Below, piece after piece: positions 15,530 through 23,107 of a stretch of 27,167 nucleotides of DNA (its first letter is position 1; the number at the start of each line of letters is the position of its first letter). The notes beneath the pieces were generated by a model, which did not search any database, had not been told where the DNA came from, and saw nothing but the letters and a program-made list of their open reading frames with translations. Origin of the DNA: an uncultured Lachnospiraceae bacterium (lineage in GTDB: Bacteria; Bacillota; Clostridia; Lachnospirales; Lachnospiraceae); assembly GCA_900544445.1 (NCBI GenBank), contig UQVK01000046.1, positions 1 through 27,167 of the forward strand, given 5' to 3'. Position numbers and translations under genes: made by a program.

Positions 15530-15545
15530 GGAAAGAGAGGTAGTT

Positions 15546-16409
15546 ATGGAGTTAAGAACGGCGTGCTCACCGAAGGATGTGAAGCACTACACCACAGAGC
15601 GTCTGCGGGACGAGTTCCTGGTTCAGGGGCTGTTTACGCCGGATGAGATCAAACTGGTTTACAGCCACATTGACCGGATCATCATCGGCGCGGCCACTCC
15701 CGTGAACAAAAAGCTGGTTCTTACGGCAGGGGAAGAACTTCGTGCGGAATATTTCCTGCAGAGAAGAGAGCTGGGGGTGATCAACATCGGGGGAGCCGGA
15801 AAGATCACGATCGACGGAAAGGTATACAACGTGGCGCCCAGAGAGGGTATGTATATTGGAATGGGATCAAAGGATATTTCCTTTGAAAGCGACGATGCCG
15901 GAAATCCTGCAAAATTCTACTTAAACAGCGCGCCCGCTCACAGGACCTGCCCGACGGTCCTGATTAAGAGAGAGGGAACCCCGGAGGACGGCGTTGTGAT
16001 CATCAAGGATGAAAACAAGGTGGAGCTTGGAAGCCTGGAGGAGTCCAATCACAGAGTGATCTGCAAGTACATTCTTCCCGGTCAGGTGGAGAGCTGCCAG
16101 CTTGAGATGGGCATGACTTCCTTAAAGCCGGGCAGCGTATGGAATTCCATGCCCTGCCATACGCATGACAGAAGAATGGAGGTTTATCTCTACTTCGATC
16201 TTCCCGAAGATACCTTCGTGATGCATTACATGGGAGAACCTACCGAGACCAGACATATCGTGATGCGTAACGAAGAAGCGGTAATTTCTCCGAGCTGGTC
16301 CATCCATTGCGGAAGCGGCACCAGAAATTATACCTTCATCTGGGGCATGGTGGGAGAAAATCAGGATTTCGACGACATGGACGGCGTTGGAATGAAGGAA
16401 ATCATGTAA
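15546..16409 (+). CDS. kduI: 5-keto-4-deoxyuronate isomerase (5-dehydro-4-deoxy-D-glucuronate isomerase)
   Basis: The product of 287 residues matches the usual KduI length of about 280. It interconverts 5-keto-4-deoxyuronate, formed spontaneously from unsaturated uronate released by polysaccharide lyases, and 2,5-diketo-3-deoxygluconate in the cytoplasm. The double-cupin fold carries the metal-binding set H205, H207 and E212 in CHTHDRRMEVYLYF, and H254 in SIHCGSGT. The N terminus (RTACSPKDVKHYTTERLRDEF) and the ELGVINIGGAG strand are also typical. All expected ligands are present. kduD follows 99 bases downstream on the same strand. Its leader holds a GCCGCC hairpin; the divergent AraC gene is the likely regulator. 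Confidence 0.97.
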   Translation: MELRTACSPKDVKHYTTERLRDEFLVQGLFTPDEIKLVYSHIDRIIIGAATPVNKKLVLTAGEELRAEYFLQRRELGVINIGGAGKITIDGKVYNVAPREGMYIGMGSKDISFESDDAGNPAKFYLNSAPAHRTCPTVLIKREGTPEDGVVIIKDENKVELGSLEESNHRVICKYILPGQVESCQLEMGMTSLKPGSVWNSMPCHTHDRRMEVYLYFDLPEDTFVMHYMGEPTETRHIVMRNEEAVISPSWSIHCGSGTRNYTFIWGMVGENQDFDDMDGVGMKEIM

Positions 16410-16413
16410 GTGA

Positions 16414-16462
16414 GTCCGGCAGACTCCGGCGGACCGTTATCCCGCAGGGGGCGGGAAGCCGG
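16414..16462 (+). other. Structured intercistronic region between kduI and kduD
   Basis: CCCGC (16441-16445) pairs with GCGGG (16451-16455) over an AGGGG loop, and the flanking CCGGC (16416-16420) can pair with GCCGG (16458-16462). There is no T tract, so this is more likely an mRNA-stability or processing element than a terminator. Confidence 0.4.
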
Positions 16463-16508
16463 TAAAAAATAAAGTCTAACAACGAAAAAAACAAGGAGGA
16501 ACAGTATC

Positions 16509-17312
16509 ATGGGAATTTTAAACAGCTTTTCACTGGAAGGCAAAGTTGCTCTTGTAACCGGAGCTTCCTACGGAATCGGCTTCGCAATCGCGACCGCTTA
16601 TGCTGAGGCAGGAGCTACCATCGTATTCAATGACATCAAGCAGGAACTGGTAGACAAGGGACTTGCTTCTTATAAGGAAAAAGGTATCGACGCGCATGGT
16701 TATGTGTGCGACGTAACGGATGAAGAAGCAGTGAACGCTTTCGTGAAGAAGGTGGAAGAGGAAGTCGGAACGATTGATATCCTGGTAAACAATGCCGGAA
16801 TCATCAAGCGTATCCCCATGCTGGAGATGAGCGCACAGGCGTTCCGTCAGGTTATCGATGTTGACCTGAACGCTCCGTTCATCGTATCCAAGGCTGTTAT
16901 CCCGGGCATGATCAAGAAGGGACACGGCAAGATCATCAACATCTGCTCCATGATGAGCGAGCTGGGCAGAGAGACCGTTTCCGCTTATGCTGCGGCTAAG
17001 GGCGGTCTGAAGATGCTCACCAGAAACATCGCTTCCGAGTACGGCGAGTATAACATCCAGTGCAACGGCATTGGACCCGGTTACATCGCTACGCCTCAGA
17101 CGGCTCCGCTGCGTGAGATCCAGCCTGATGGAAGCAGACATCCCTTCGATCAGTTCATCATCGCAAAGACTCCGGCTGCCCGCTGGGGAGTTGCTGAGGA
17201 TCTGCAGGGACCTGCCGTATTCCTGGCATCCGACGCTTCCGACTTCGTGAACGGACACGTTCTGTATGTGGACGGCGGTATCCTGGCTTATATCGGAAAA
17301 CAGCCCCAGTAA
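16509..17312 (+). CDS. kduD: Short-chain dehydrogenase, 2-keto-3-deoxygluconate 5-dehydrogenase (KduD) or gluconate 5-dehydrogenase type
   Basis: The 267-residue protein is a classical SDR: nucleotide motif TGASYGIG (17-24), NNAG (94-97), and catalytic S147, Y160 and K164 in the YxxxK arrangement, then NGIGPGYIATP. The sequence is close in style to KduD and gluconate 5-dehydrogenase, which are hard to separate; its place directly after kduI favours KduD, which reduces 2,5-diketo-3-deoxygluconate to 2-keto-3-deoxygluconate with NAD(P)H. AAGGAGG lies about 8-10 bases before the ATG. kduI and kduD use noticeably uniform, frequent codons, suggesting strong expression. A very strong hairpin terminator begins 20 bases after the stop. 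Confidence 0.92.
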   Translation: MGILNSFSLEGKVALVTGASYGIGFAIATAYAEAGATIVFNDIKQELVDKGLASYKEKGIDAHGYVCDVTDEEAVNAFVKKVEEEVGTIDILVNNAGIIKRIPMLEMSAQAFRQVIDVDLNAPFIVSKAVIPGMIKKGHGKIINICSMMSELGRETVSAYAAAKGGLKMLTRNIASEYGEYNIQCNGIGPGYIATPQTAPLREIQPDGSRHPFDQFIIAKTPAARWGVAEDLQGPAVFLASDASDFVNGHVLYVDGGILAYIGKQPQ

Positions 17313-17332
17313 GGGACACTGGTTGGACATGG

Positions 17333-17367
17333 AAAGCCTTTCCGCATCTGGTGCGGAAAGGCTTTTT
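17333..17367 (+). terminator. Rho-independent terminator after kduD
   Basis: A perfect 14-bp stem (AAAGCCTTTCCGCA with TGCGGAAAGGCTTT) closes on TCTGG and runs into a T tract. Confidence 0.93.
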
Positions 17368-17377
17368 CAGAATGAAA

Positions 17378-17415
17378 TGCCGCCGTAGGCGGCAGCACGA
17401 ACCGTGGTTCGTGCT
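17378..17415 (+). other. Two tandem leader hairpins before the lyase operon
   Basis: TGCCGCC pairs with GGCGGCA over a GTA loop (17378-17394). AGCACGAACC pairs with GGTTCGTGCT (17394-17415) as a perfect 10-bp arm pair. They share base 17394. No promoter is evident between the kduD terminator and these hairpins, so transcription probably arrives by read-through. Confidence 0.65.
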
Positions 17416-17429
17416 GGAAAGGGGAAAAA

Positions 17430-18212
17430 ATGTTTACAATTAAATGGATTGGGCCTGATGGCAGCCTGAAGGCGCAGGATCAGGGAGAGGAAGAAGCGCG
17501 CCTTGTGGTAAATGGGGAATATGAACCGGGAGACAGGCTTGTTGTGGAAAGTACGCAGGAAGCGGTATATGCATGGCTGCAGATAGAGGATGTGCTGGGA
17601 AAATCCCTGGTTTATCTGAAGGGCAGCTATGAATACCGGATTCCGTTTGAAGAGAAGAGAATCTGCTATTCGCCCAGAGCGTTTACGGGAGAAAGGCATC
17701 TGGTAACGATAAGGAAGGCGCCGGAAACGGATGTTCATGCCTATAGAAACCTTGCGCTGAATGTGAATGACCAGCATGGAAATACGGTCTGCTTCCCGCG
17801 GGCGCATGCAAATGTAGAGACCAGAGGGGAATCCGTATTTGCGGCGATGAACGCCATTGACGGAGTGACGGAAAACCGTTCGCACGGCGCATGGCCCTAT
17901 GCTTCCTGGGGAATCAACATGCAGGACGACGCAGAGCTGACGCTGGAGTTCGGAAGGCCGGTTGAAGTGGACAAAGTGGTTCTTTATACGAGGGCGGATT
18001 TCCCGCATGACAACTGGTGGGTGGACGGAAAGCTCACTTTTTCGGATGGCAGCAGCATGCAGCTTCCCATGGAGAAATCGGTGCTTCCTCATGTTTTCAC
18101 CTTTGAAAAGAAGAGGATTGAGTGGCTGAAGCTGGGTGAGCTGATCAAAGCGGACGATCCTTCGCCGTTCCCGGCTCTGACTCAGATCGAAGTGTACGGA
18201 AGCGATATCTGA
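17430..18212 (+). CDS. Protein with a C-terminal galactose-binding-like (F5/8 type C-like) domain
   Basis: The 260-residue protein has no signal peptide. Residues about 1-90 form a small beta-rich domain (LVVNGEYEPGDRLVVESTQE). From about residue 105 the pattern NLALNVNDQHG, FAAMNAIDGVTEN, WGINMQDDAELTLEFGRP, DKVVLYTRADFPHDNWWVDG and FSDGSSMQLP matches the discoidin/CBM32-like jelly-roll fold that binds sugars. Being cytoplasmic and directly upstream of a lyase gene, it may help to hold or process oligosaccharides, or have its own uncharacterised activity. A ribosome site AAGGGG precedes the ATG. The family has no firm function that I know of. It is 31 bases ahead of the lyase gene and probably translated from the same message. 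Confidence 0.82.
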   Translation: MFTIKWIGPDGSLKAQDQGEEEARLVVNGEYEPGDRLVVESTQEAVYAWLQIEDVLGKSLVYLKGSYEYRIPFEEKRICYSPRAFTGERHLVTIRKAPETDVHAYRNLALNVNDQHGNTVCFPRAHANVETRGESVFAAMNAIDGVTENRSHGAWPYASWGINMQDDAELTLEFGRPVEVDKVVLYTRADFPHDNWWVDGKLTFSDGSSMQLPMEKSVLPHVFTFEKKRIEWLKLGELIKADDPSPFPALTQIEVYGSDI

Positions 18213-18243
18213 AAAAGGTCAGGTGTTCTGAAAGGAGTCAATT

Positions 18244-20019
18244 ATGCAGGAAGAGCTTAGAACTTTTTTGGATCAATATGTGGGCTGTATCCGGAAAAAT
18301 GCGGAAGAGATGATGGATAAAGCCATGCCGGAGGCGGATGAGGAGTTGTTTTCTCTGTATGAAAAGACGGGAAACCGGCTCCGTTATGAGGAGGTTTATT
18401 TTACCCGCAGAAAGTATCTGGCGGTATTCGGTTGTCTCGCCATTCTGGATGGCGCAGAAACGTATGTGAAAAAGCTCGTTGAGGTGCTGAAGGGGATCTG
18501 TGCGGAGGAATGCTGGGCGCTTCCCGCTCATGTGCACAGGGATGTGGATCCCGACTGGAGGGTCTGTGTGGATCTGTTCGCGTCGGAGACAGCACAGGCG
18601 CTGGCGGAAATCATCAGCCTGGCGGGCGATGTGCTTCCGGAGGACGTGAGGCAGGAGGTACGGGAAAATATTTTCCGCCGGGTGATGAATCCATTTCTGG
18701 AGAGCGAGCCGCCCTACCTTCCCTGGGAAGGCGCGGATCATAACTGGAATGCGGTATGCGGCGGCAATGTGGGCTGTATCGGCATGTATCTGATGAAGGA
18801 TGAACCGGAGAGGCTGAATGCGCTTCTGGAGCGGCTGCAGAGGTCGCTGACACATTACATCGGCGGTTTTGCGGAAGATGGAACCTGCATGGAGGGGCTG
18901 GACTATTTTTCCTATGGATTTGCCTATTATGTGGGGTTTGCGGAGATGCTGTACCGCTATACGAACGGAAAGACCGATCTGCTTGCACAGGAGAAGTGCC
19001 ACAAAATTGCCCTGTTCCAGCAGAAGTGCTATTTCCCTTCCGGAAGGACGCTCAGCTTTTCCGACGGCAACAGCCGGGACAGCTACAGGATGGGCTTAAG
19101 CTGCTATCTGGCGATGCGGTATCCGGACATGGTGCTCCCGCCCGTATCCGTGGCGCGTGGTTTTGAAGGGGATTCCTGCTTCCGCTTCCTGTGTAACCTG
19201 CGGGATGTGCTCTGGACGAGGGATTATCTGAAGGAAGAAGAAAAGAAACAGGCAGCGGAGAGCGTTCCCGGAGAAAGTTACGCGGCAAAAGGCAAAGAAA
19301 GCGCGAAAACGGATGAGAATAAGGTGATGGTGCTCACTGCGGCACAGTGGAACATCGCCCATGGAAAAAGCGGCGGCGGCATGGCCTGCAAGGGCGGACA
19401 CAACGGGGAGCCGCACAATCACAACGATGTGGGAAGCTTCCTTTACATGCTGGGAGATGAAATGCTTTTGACCGATCTGGGGGCCGGAGAATATACAAAG
19501 CAGTATTTTGGACCGGAACGCTATCAGATCCTCTGCAACAGTTCTTTCGGCCACAGCGTGCCGATCCTGGATGGAGAGGGACAGAAGGCCGGCGCCGAAT
19601 ATGGATGCAGCAGCTTTTCAGCGGACGGAAGAGGAGGCTGTGAGATTCATTTTGCGCACGCTTACGGCGACAGCCGGGTCAAAGAGCTCGTTCGGAGTTT
19701 TTCCTATGATCCGGAAACGGAGGTGCTGGAGATTGCGGATGAACTGGAAGCGGAAGGAGACGTACCGCTGTGGGAGAATCTGGTGACCCAGTGCCGCCCT
19801 GAAATTCGTAACGGCCAGGTGTGGATAGTGGGAGAAAAATATGCCTGCCGTGTGGAAACGCAGGATCTGGCGGGCGGTTTCCTGGTGGAGGAAAAGAAAA
19901 ATTCCTCTCATAAGGGAGTGCTGGAAAGCGTGTACTGTATTTCCTGGGAAGTACCCGCCAGGAACGGAAATACAGAAGTGAGAAAGTGTCGGTTCCGTGT
20001 GGTTCCCGCGGAAAAATGA
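18244..20019 (+). CDS. Heparinase II/III-family polysaccharide (oligosaccharide) lyase, cytoplasmic
   Basis: The 591-residue product has an N-terminal helical toroid (about residues 1-320) and a C-terminal beta-sandwich (360-591), joined by a charged Lys/Glu-rich linker (about 335-358). Motifs typical of heparinase II/III-like lyases: GADHNWNAVCGGNVG (163-177) and KGGHNGEPHNHNDVGSF (383-399), with H386, H391, H393 and D395 as likely metal or catalytic residues. The absence of a signal peptide suggests an intracellular lyase acting on imported oligosaccharides. Such enzymes cleave next to uronic acid and leave unsaturated ends, which flow to KduI. AAAGGAG lies six bases before the ATG. The exact PL family and substrate cannot be read. 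The gene precedes rhaM. Confidence 0.87.
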   Translation: MQEELRTFLDQYVGCIRKNAEEMMDKAMPEADEELFSLYEKTGNRLRYEEVYFTRRKYLAVFGCLAILDGAETYVKKLVEVLKGICAEECWALPAHVHRDVDPDWRVCVDLFASETAQALAEIISLAGDVLPEDVRQEVRENIFRRVMNPFLESEPPYLPWEGADHNWNAVCGGNVGCIGMYLMKDEPERLNALLERLQRSLTHYIGGFAEDGTCMEGLDYFSYGFAYYVGFAEMLYRYTNGKTDLLAQEKCHKIALFQQKCYFPSGRTLSFSDGNSRDSYRMGLSCYLAMRYPDMVLPPVSVARGFEGDSCFRFLCNLRDVLWTRDYLKEEEKKQAAESVPGESYAAKGKESAKTDENKVMVLTAAQWNIAHGKSGGGMACKGGHNGEPHNHNDVGSFLYMLGDEMLLTDLGAGEYTKQYFGPERYQILCNSSFGHSVPILDGEGQKAGAEYGCSSFSADGRGGCEIHFAHAYGDSRVKELVRSFSYDPETEVLEIADELEAEGDVPLWENLVTQCRPEIRNGQVWIVGEKYACRVETQDLAGGFLVEEKKNSSHKGVLESVYCISWEVPARNGNTEVRKCRFRVVPAEK

Positions 20020-20086
20020 CTGGACATGGATGATGCGGATGTTGCCGCCGGAAGTGGAAAGGCTGCGGCGGAAATTGGAGGTAAGG

Positions 20087-20398
20087 ATGATCAAGGGATT
20101 TAAAATGAAACTTTATGAGGGGCAGGAGGAGGAGTATGAAAGACGCCATAACCTGCTCTGGCCGGAAATGAAGGATATGATTCATGAGCATGGCGGAAAG
20201 AACTATACCATTTTCCTGGACAGGGAGACGCTGACCCTGTTCGGCTACATCGAGATTGCAGATGAAGAGCTCTGGGCAAAAGGCGCGGACACTGCCATCA
20301 ACAGGAAATGGTGGGACTACATGGCCGACATCATGGAGACCAACCCGGACAACAGCCCGGTGAGCATCGATCTGAAGAATGTGTTCCATCTGGACTGA
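20087..20398 (+). CDS. rhaM: L-rhamnose mutarotase
   Basis: The ATG at 20087 lies five bases after GGAGG and gives 103 residues, the size of RhaM (about 104). RhaM interconverts alpha and beta anomers of L-rhamnose ahead of rhamnose isomerase. The sequence fits family DUF718: GFKMKLYEGQEEEYERRHNLLWPEM with H21 and Y17 as the usual active-site residues, and a WWDYMADIMETNPDNSP signature at the end. It is 67 bases downstream of the lyase gene and probably on the same message, which ends at the terminator at 20455-20488. The presence of a rhamnose-handling enzyme beside a lyase suggests that the target glycan contains rhamnose. Confidence 0.93.
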   Translation: MIKGFKMKLYEGQEEEYERRHNLLWPEMKDMIHEHGGKNYTIFLDRETLTLFGYIEIADEELWAKGADTAINRKWWDYMADIMETNPDNSPVSIDLKNVFHLD

Positions 20399-20454
20399 CA
20401 AAGATAAGCGGCGCAAACCCAGACAAAGGGCTGCATCGAAAACAGAAGGAGAGA

Positions 20455-20488
20455 CCGGTACGCCTTGAAACAGACGTACCGGCTTTTT
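20455..20488 (+). terminator. Rho-independent terminator after rhaM
   Basis: CCGGTACG (20455-20462) pairs with CGTACCGG (20475-20482) and is followed by C and five Ts. Confidence 0.88.
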
Positions 20489-20489
20489 G

Positions 20490-21899
20490 TCAATGGATGG
20501 AACGGACATCGATGATCTCATGGAAGTAGTCGAACTGTCCGCAGAGCAGTCCTTTTCCTCCGATTTCGCATTCTCCCACCTGATTGTCATAGGGATCGGC
20601 GCGCAGGCCGGATTTCGGCGGGAAAAGGGGAGCATGAAATGCCGTGTTTGCCACCATGCGGAAAGGATCCAGGTTTCCAAAGTAAAAAGCCTGCCGTTCC
20701 TTTTCCCCGGCGCGGAAGGCGCTTCCGCCAAAGGAAAGATCCGCATACAGCCAGCCGTAGTGGGGAATGAAAAACTGCGCCCAGTCGTGAGGACCGACGG
20801 AAACCGGGGTCACGGAAAGTCCGGACTGCCAGCGCGCGGGAATCCCCGCAATGCGGCACATGGTGATGAACAGAAGGGCCTGTACGCCGCAGTCCCCCTT
20901 TCGATTGACTGCACAGAATTCTGCGATATCATCCAGAAGAAAATATTCCGGCATATAGGAATAGGTTACCTGAGAGGTAATAAATTCATAAATTTTCCCG
21001 GCACGGATCAGGGGGTTGGACTCCCGGCCGACGACCTGAGAAGTGAGGACGCGCAGACAGGGAGTGAAACGGATGTGCGGAAGCTGCTGGCCGGTATCGA
21101 AATCCGGAAGACTGTCGGAAACGAGATCGGGATTCGGCTCCACATAGTTTACGATGCTGTCATATTCATATTCCACCCAGAAGGTATCATTTTCTGCGGG
21201 GGTTTCCTGAAAGGCGATGGTTCTGGCGGGAGCATCCGCAGGGCTGAGGAAGGCGGGACGGTGTCCCGTATTCAGAATGCGGATGTTGCAGGTGGGAGCG
21301 CTTTCCTTCGGAACAGGCAGATGGACAAGAACCTCTTTCCCCGGCTCGAAGAATTCGTCCCGGATGCGCAGACCGGCCTTCAGGTGGATGCGGTATTTCA
21401 GAGAGCCCTCTTCTTTTAAAAGCTGTATGGTCTTGTTGCGGAAAAGGTTCCGGGAAGAGGCTTCCTTTACAAGCTGCGGATCTGCCCTTTTGGCGAGGGC
21501 GGAATCCGTGGCCGTGAGCGTTTCCCAGAAACGGCGGAAATACCGCTTCTGCCCTTCCAGAAAAATGAAATCAATCCGGTCTTCCTGTTCCAGAGCGGCG
21601 AATTCCTCTTCTGTGAAGTCCGGAATCTGTCGGTGGATCAGAGAAAGGGCTTCACAGAAGGAATAGGGATATTCGCCGGGAAGCTGGGAAAGGCGCGCAA
21701 GTTCCAGCTCCAGTCTCGCCTTCTGAAACGGATCCTTCGCTCCGTCAGAGCCGGAAAGCAGAAAACGGATGCGCGCTTCGGCTTCTTTCAGATGTCCGGC
21801 CTGGATCAGGCGGCTGACAGAGGCCGGCAGAGGGATGGACAGAGACTGGATGCAGTCTTGTTCAGAGAGTTTTGGAGGCTGGTCTTTCCGCATATTCAT
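20490..21899 (-). CDS. Transglutaminase-like (cysteine peptidase fold) protein
   Basis: The product from the ATG at 21899 (AAGGA about six bases upstream) has 469 residues; a longer frame to 21971 lacks a site. It has no signal peptide. The N-terminal 150 residues are helical, the middle is beta-rich, and the C-terminal half holds a transglutaminase core with a catalytic triad: Cys in NRKGDCGVQALLF, His in VGPHDWAQFF, Asp in LYADLSF. Such cores act as peptidases, amidases or transglutaminases. The exact role is unknown. It is convergent with rhaM and shows no functional link to the glycan genes. Its promoter probably lies next to the terminator of the upstream cysteine-rich gene. Confidence 0.85.
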   Translation of the reverse strand: MNMRKDQPPKLSEQDCIQSLSIPLPASVSRLIQAGHLKEAEARIRFLLSGSDGAKDPFQKARLELELARLSQLPGEYPYSFCEALSLIHRQIPDFTEEEFAALEQEDRIDFIFLEGQKRYFRRFWETLTATDSALAKRADPQLVKEASSRNLFRNKTIQLLKEEGSLKYRIHLKAGLRIRDEFFEPGKEVLVHLPVPKESAPTCNIRILNTGHRPAFLSPADAPARTIAFQETPAENDTFWVEYEYDSIVNYVEPNPDLVSDSLPDFDTGQQLPHIRFTPCLRVLTSQVVGRESNPLIRAGKIYEFITSQVTYSYMPEYFLLDDIAEFCAVNRKGDCGVQALLFITMCRIAGIPARWQSGLSVTPVSVGPHDWAQFFIPHYGWLYADLSFGGSAFRAGEKERQAFYFGNLDPFRMVANTAFHAPLFPPKSGLRADPYDNQVGECEIGGKGLLCGQFDYFHEIIDVRSIH

Positions 21900-21949
21900 A
21901 ATGATTCCTTCCTTTGCAGCATTTGTCGGAGTATGGCTTTTCTGCTCTG

Positions 21950-21958
21950 ATTTTACCA
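21950..21958 (-). promoter_or_regulatory. Candidate extended -10 of the transglutaminase-like gene
   Basis: On the minus strand TGG is followed by TAAAAT, about 50 bases upstream of the start; the -35 is poor (TTTTCC). Confidence 0.35.
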
Positions 21959-21969
21959 CATTGCCGCAC

Positions 21970-22009
21970 AAAGGAAAAGAGGGGCATTGCCCTCCACAGA
22001 CAATGCCCC
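21970..22009 (-). terminator. Terminator of the cysteine-rich gene
   Basis: GGGGCATTG and CAATGCCCC (21981-21989 and 22001-22009) form a 9-bp stem. On the minus strand it is followed by TCTTTTCCTTT. Confidence 0.75.
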
Positions 22010-22024
22010 GTTACGAGCCGCGTT

Positions 22025-22948
22025 TTATGCTTCCTTTTTTTTGCTTTCTTCCTTGTGTGGGGGCTCCTTTTCTTCCTGTCTGCAGCAGGGATCGCAGGGA
22101 ACATCGCAGTCGTTTTTCAGCATTTCCTCATATTTCGGCGGTCCAAGCTCAAGGGGCTTGATGGACAGGTCGAGAAGGTCGCCGCAGACGAAATCCAGAC
22201 AGATGGTATCATCCGTAGGGCGGGTGCAGGCCTTTGGGACGACCGCTCTTCCCTTATGAGGGATTCGGTACTGAGAAAAATAAACCGTTTTCAGCAGGAT
22301 GCTTAAACCGATGGTGGCCGTATCCTCTTCCGGGCAGAAGCAGAGCACCTTAGGGATGGCGATCAGATTCAGGCCCTGGTGAAGGGCGGTGTTATCCGGA
22401 CCGAAGCCCACGACATGAATGATGGTGCAGCCGTCCGAACCCTCTTCATGGGCGACGCCATAAGGCGCGTAGATTTCAAGCTCAACACACTCCGGATTGG
22501 TGTCTTCGTCCATGTACGCATAGTCGCAGGAAGAGGGATCACAGGGCAGGTAGACCGCACAGACGGTCTTTGTGTCCAGAATTTTTCCGGCGCAGTCATA
22601 GAAGGTGATAAAAAAGGTCACTTTGAGATTGGTCAGAGTGACCAGATAGCAGTTCGGCCGCCCGATGATGGGTACCGCGCTCGATTTACAGCAGTCACAG
22701 CCGAAAGAGATATCCATAACCTGTACGGAAATACGGTCTATTTTGGAGCAGGAGGATTCGAGTGGGACGTTTCTGCAGAGGTTGATCCCGAGCTCATCAT
22801 AAACGACGGGAGTGAGGACGGTCAGACAGTCCGGATCTCCGCAGATGGGGTCGGTGCAGACATCCAGACATTTCCCCTTCCGGTCGATTCCGCAGCTCAC
22901 ATATCTTTTGGAACAGCATTTGCATTTCGCATTTTTGCTGGAGGGCAT
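22025..22948 (-). CDS. Cysteine-rich protein, possible spore coat or surface structural protein
   Basis: I do not recognise a family with confidence. The 307-residue product has 29 cysteines (over 9 percent), some as CKCC, CDCC and CC clusters, with many Cys-Asp-Pro turns. The centre is beta-rich (NLKVTFFITFYDCAGK, ECVELEIYAPYG) and the C terminus is Lys/Glu-rich (KEESKKKEA). No signal peptide or membrane span is visible. Cysteine-rich proteins of this kind in Clostridia can be exosporium or coat components. A sequence with the sigma-K pattern (AC, 16 bases, CATAAAATA) lies just upstream and supports that reading, but only as inference. AAAGGAG sits eight bases before the ATG. It is divergent from the coiled-coil gene at 23108. 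Zinc or metal binding is an alternative. Confidence 0.78.
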   Translation of the reverse strand: MPSSKNAKCKCCSKRYVSCGIDRKGKCLDVCTDPICGDPDCLTVLTPVVYDELGINLCRNVPLESSCSKIDRISVQVMDISFGCDCCKSSAVPIIGRPNCYLVTLTNLKVTFFITFYDCAGKILDTKTVCAVYLPCDPSSCDYAYMDEDTNPECVELEIYAPYGVAHEEGSDGCTIIHVVGFGPDNTALHQGLNLIAIPKVLCFCPEEDTATIGLSILLKTVYFSQYRIPHKGRAVVPKACTRPTDDTICLDFVCGDLLDLSIKPLELGPPKYEEMLKNDCDVPCDPCCRQEEKEPPHKEESKKKEA

Positions 22949-22977
22949 ATGGATCGCTCCTTTAAAATTTCTTACTC

Positions 22978-23004
22978 TATTTTATGCTTCCCGCGTCTTT
23001 TTGT
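22978..23004 (-). promoter_or_regulatory. Sigma-K-like promoter of the cysteine-rich gene
   Basis: On the minus strand AC (23004-23003, in AACA) and CATAAAATA (22986-22978) are 16 bases apart, matching the Bacillus sigma-K pattern of AC and CATAnnnTA. The predicted start is about 20 bases before the gene. No good sigma-A promoter competes on this strand. Confidence 0.4.
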
Positions 23005-23075
23005 TCGGCGGCCTGAATATATTTATGGTGTGGTCTTTGGGACAAAAATGGCTGTCGATATTCTTTATGTATTTA

Positions 23076-23093
23076 TGCCGCCTTTTGGCGGCA
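23076..23093 (+). other. GCCGCC hairpin in the leader of the coiled-coil gene
   Basis: TGCCGCC pairs with GGCGGCA over a TTTT loop, ending 14 bases before the ATG and next to the GAGG ribosome site. Confidence 0.6.
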
Positions 23094-23107
23094 GAGGGAG
23101 AGGAAAC

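Noticed and set aside
15352..15545. A riboswitch in the kduI leader
   Set aside because: The predicted transcript leader is only about 55 bases and holds a single small hairpin, too short for a known riboswitch class.
16530..17330. A 266-residue open frame antisense to kduD
   Set aside because: kduD has complete SDR motifs; the reverse frame is a codon-bias shadow.
19679..20746. A 355-residue open frame on the minus strand
   Set aside because: It runs antisense through the lyase and rhaM genes, and is Pro/Arg/His-rich with no family pattern.
22379..23107. The 5' extension of the coiled-coil gene frame
   Set aside because: It lies antisense to the cysteine-rich gene and has no ribosome site; the ATG at 23108 follows GAGGAAAC and is preferred.
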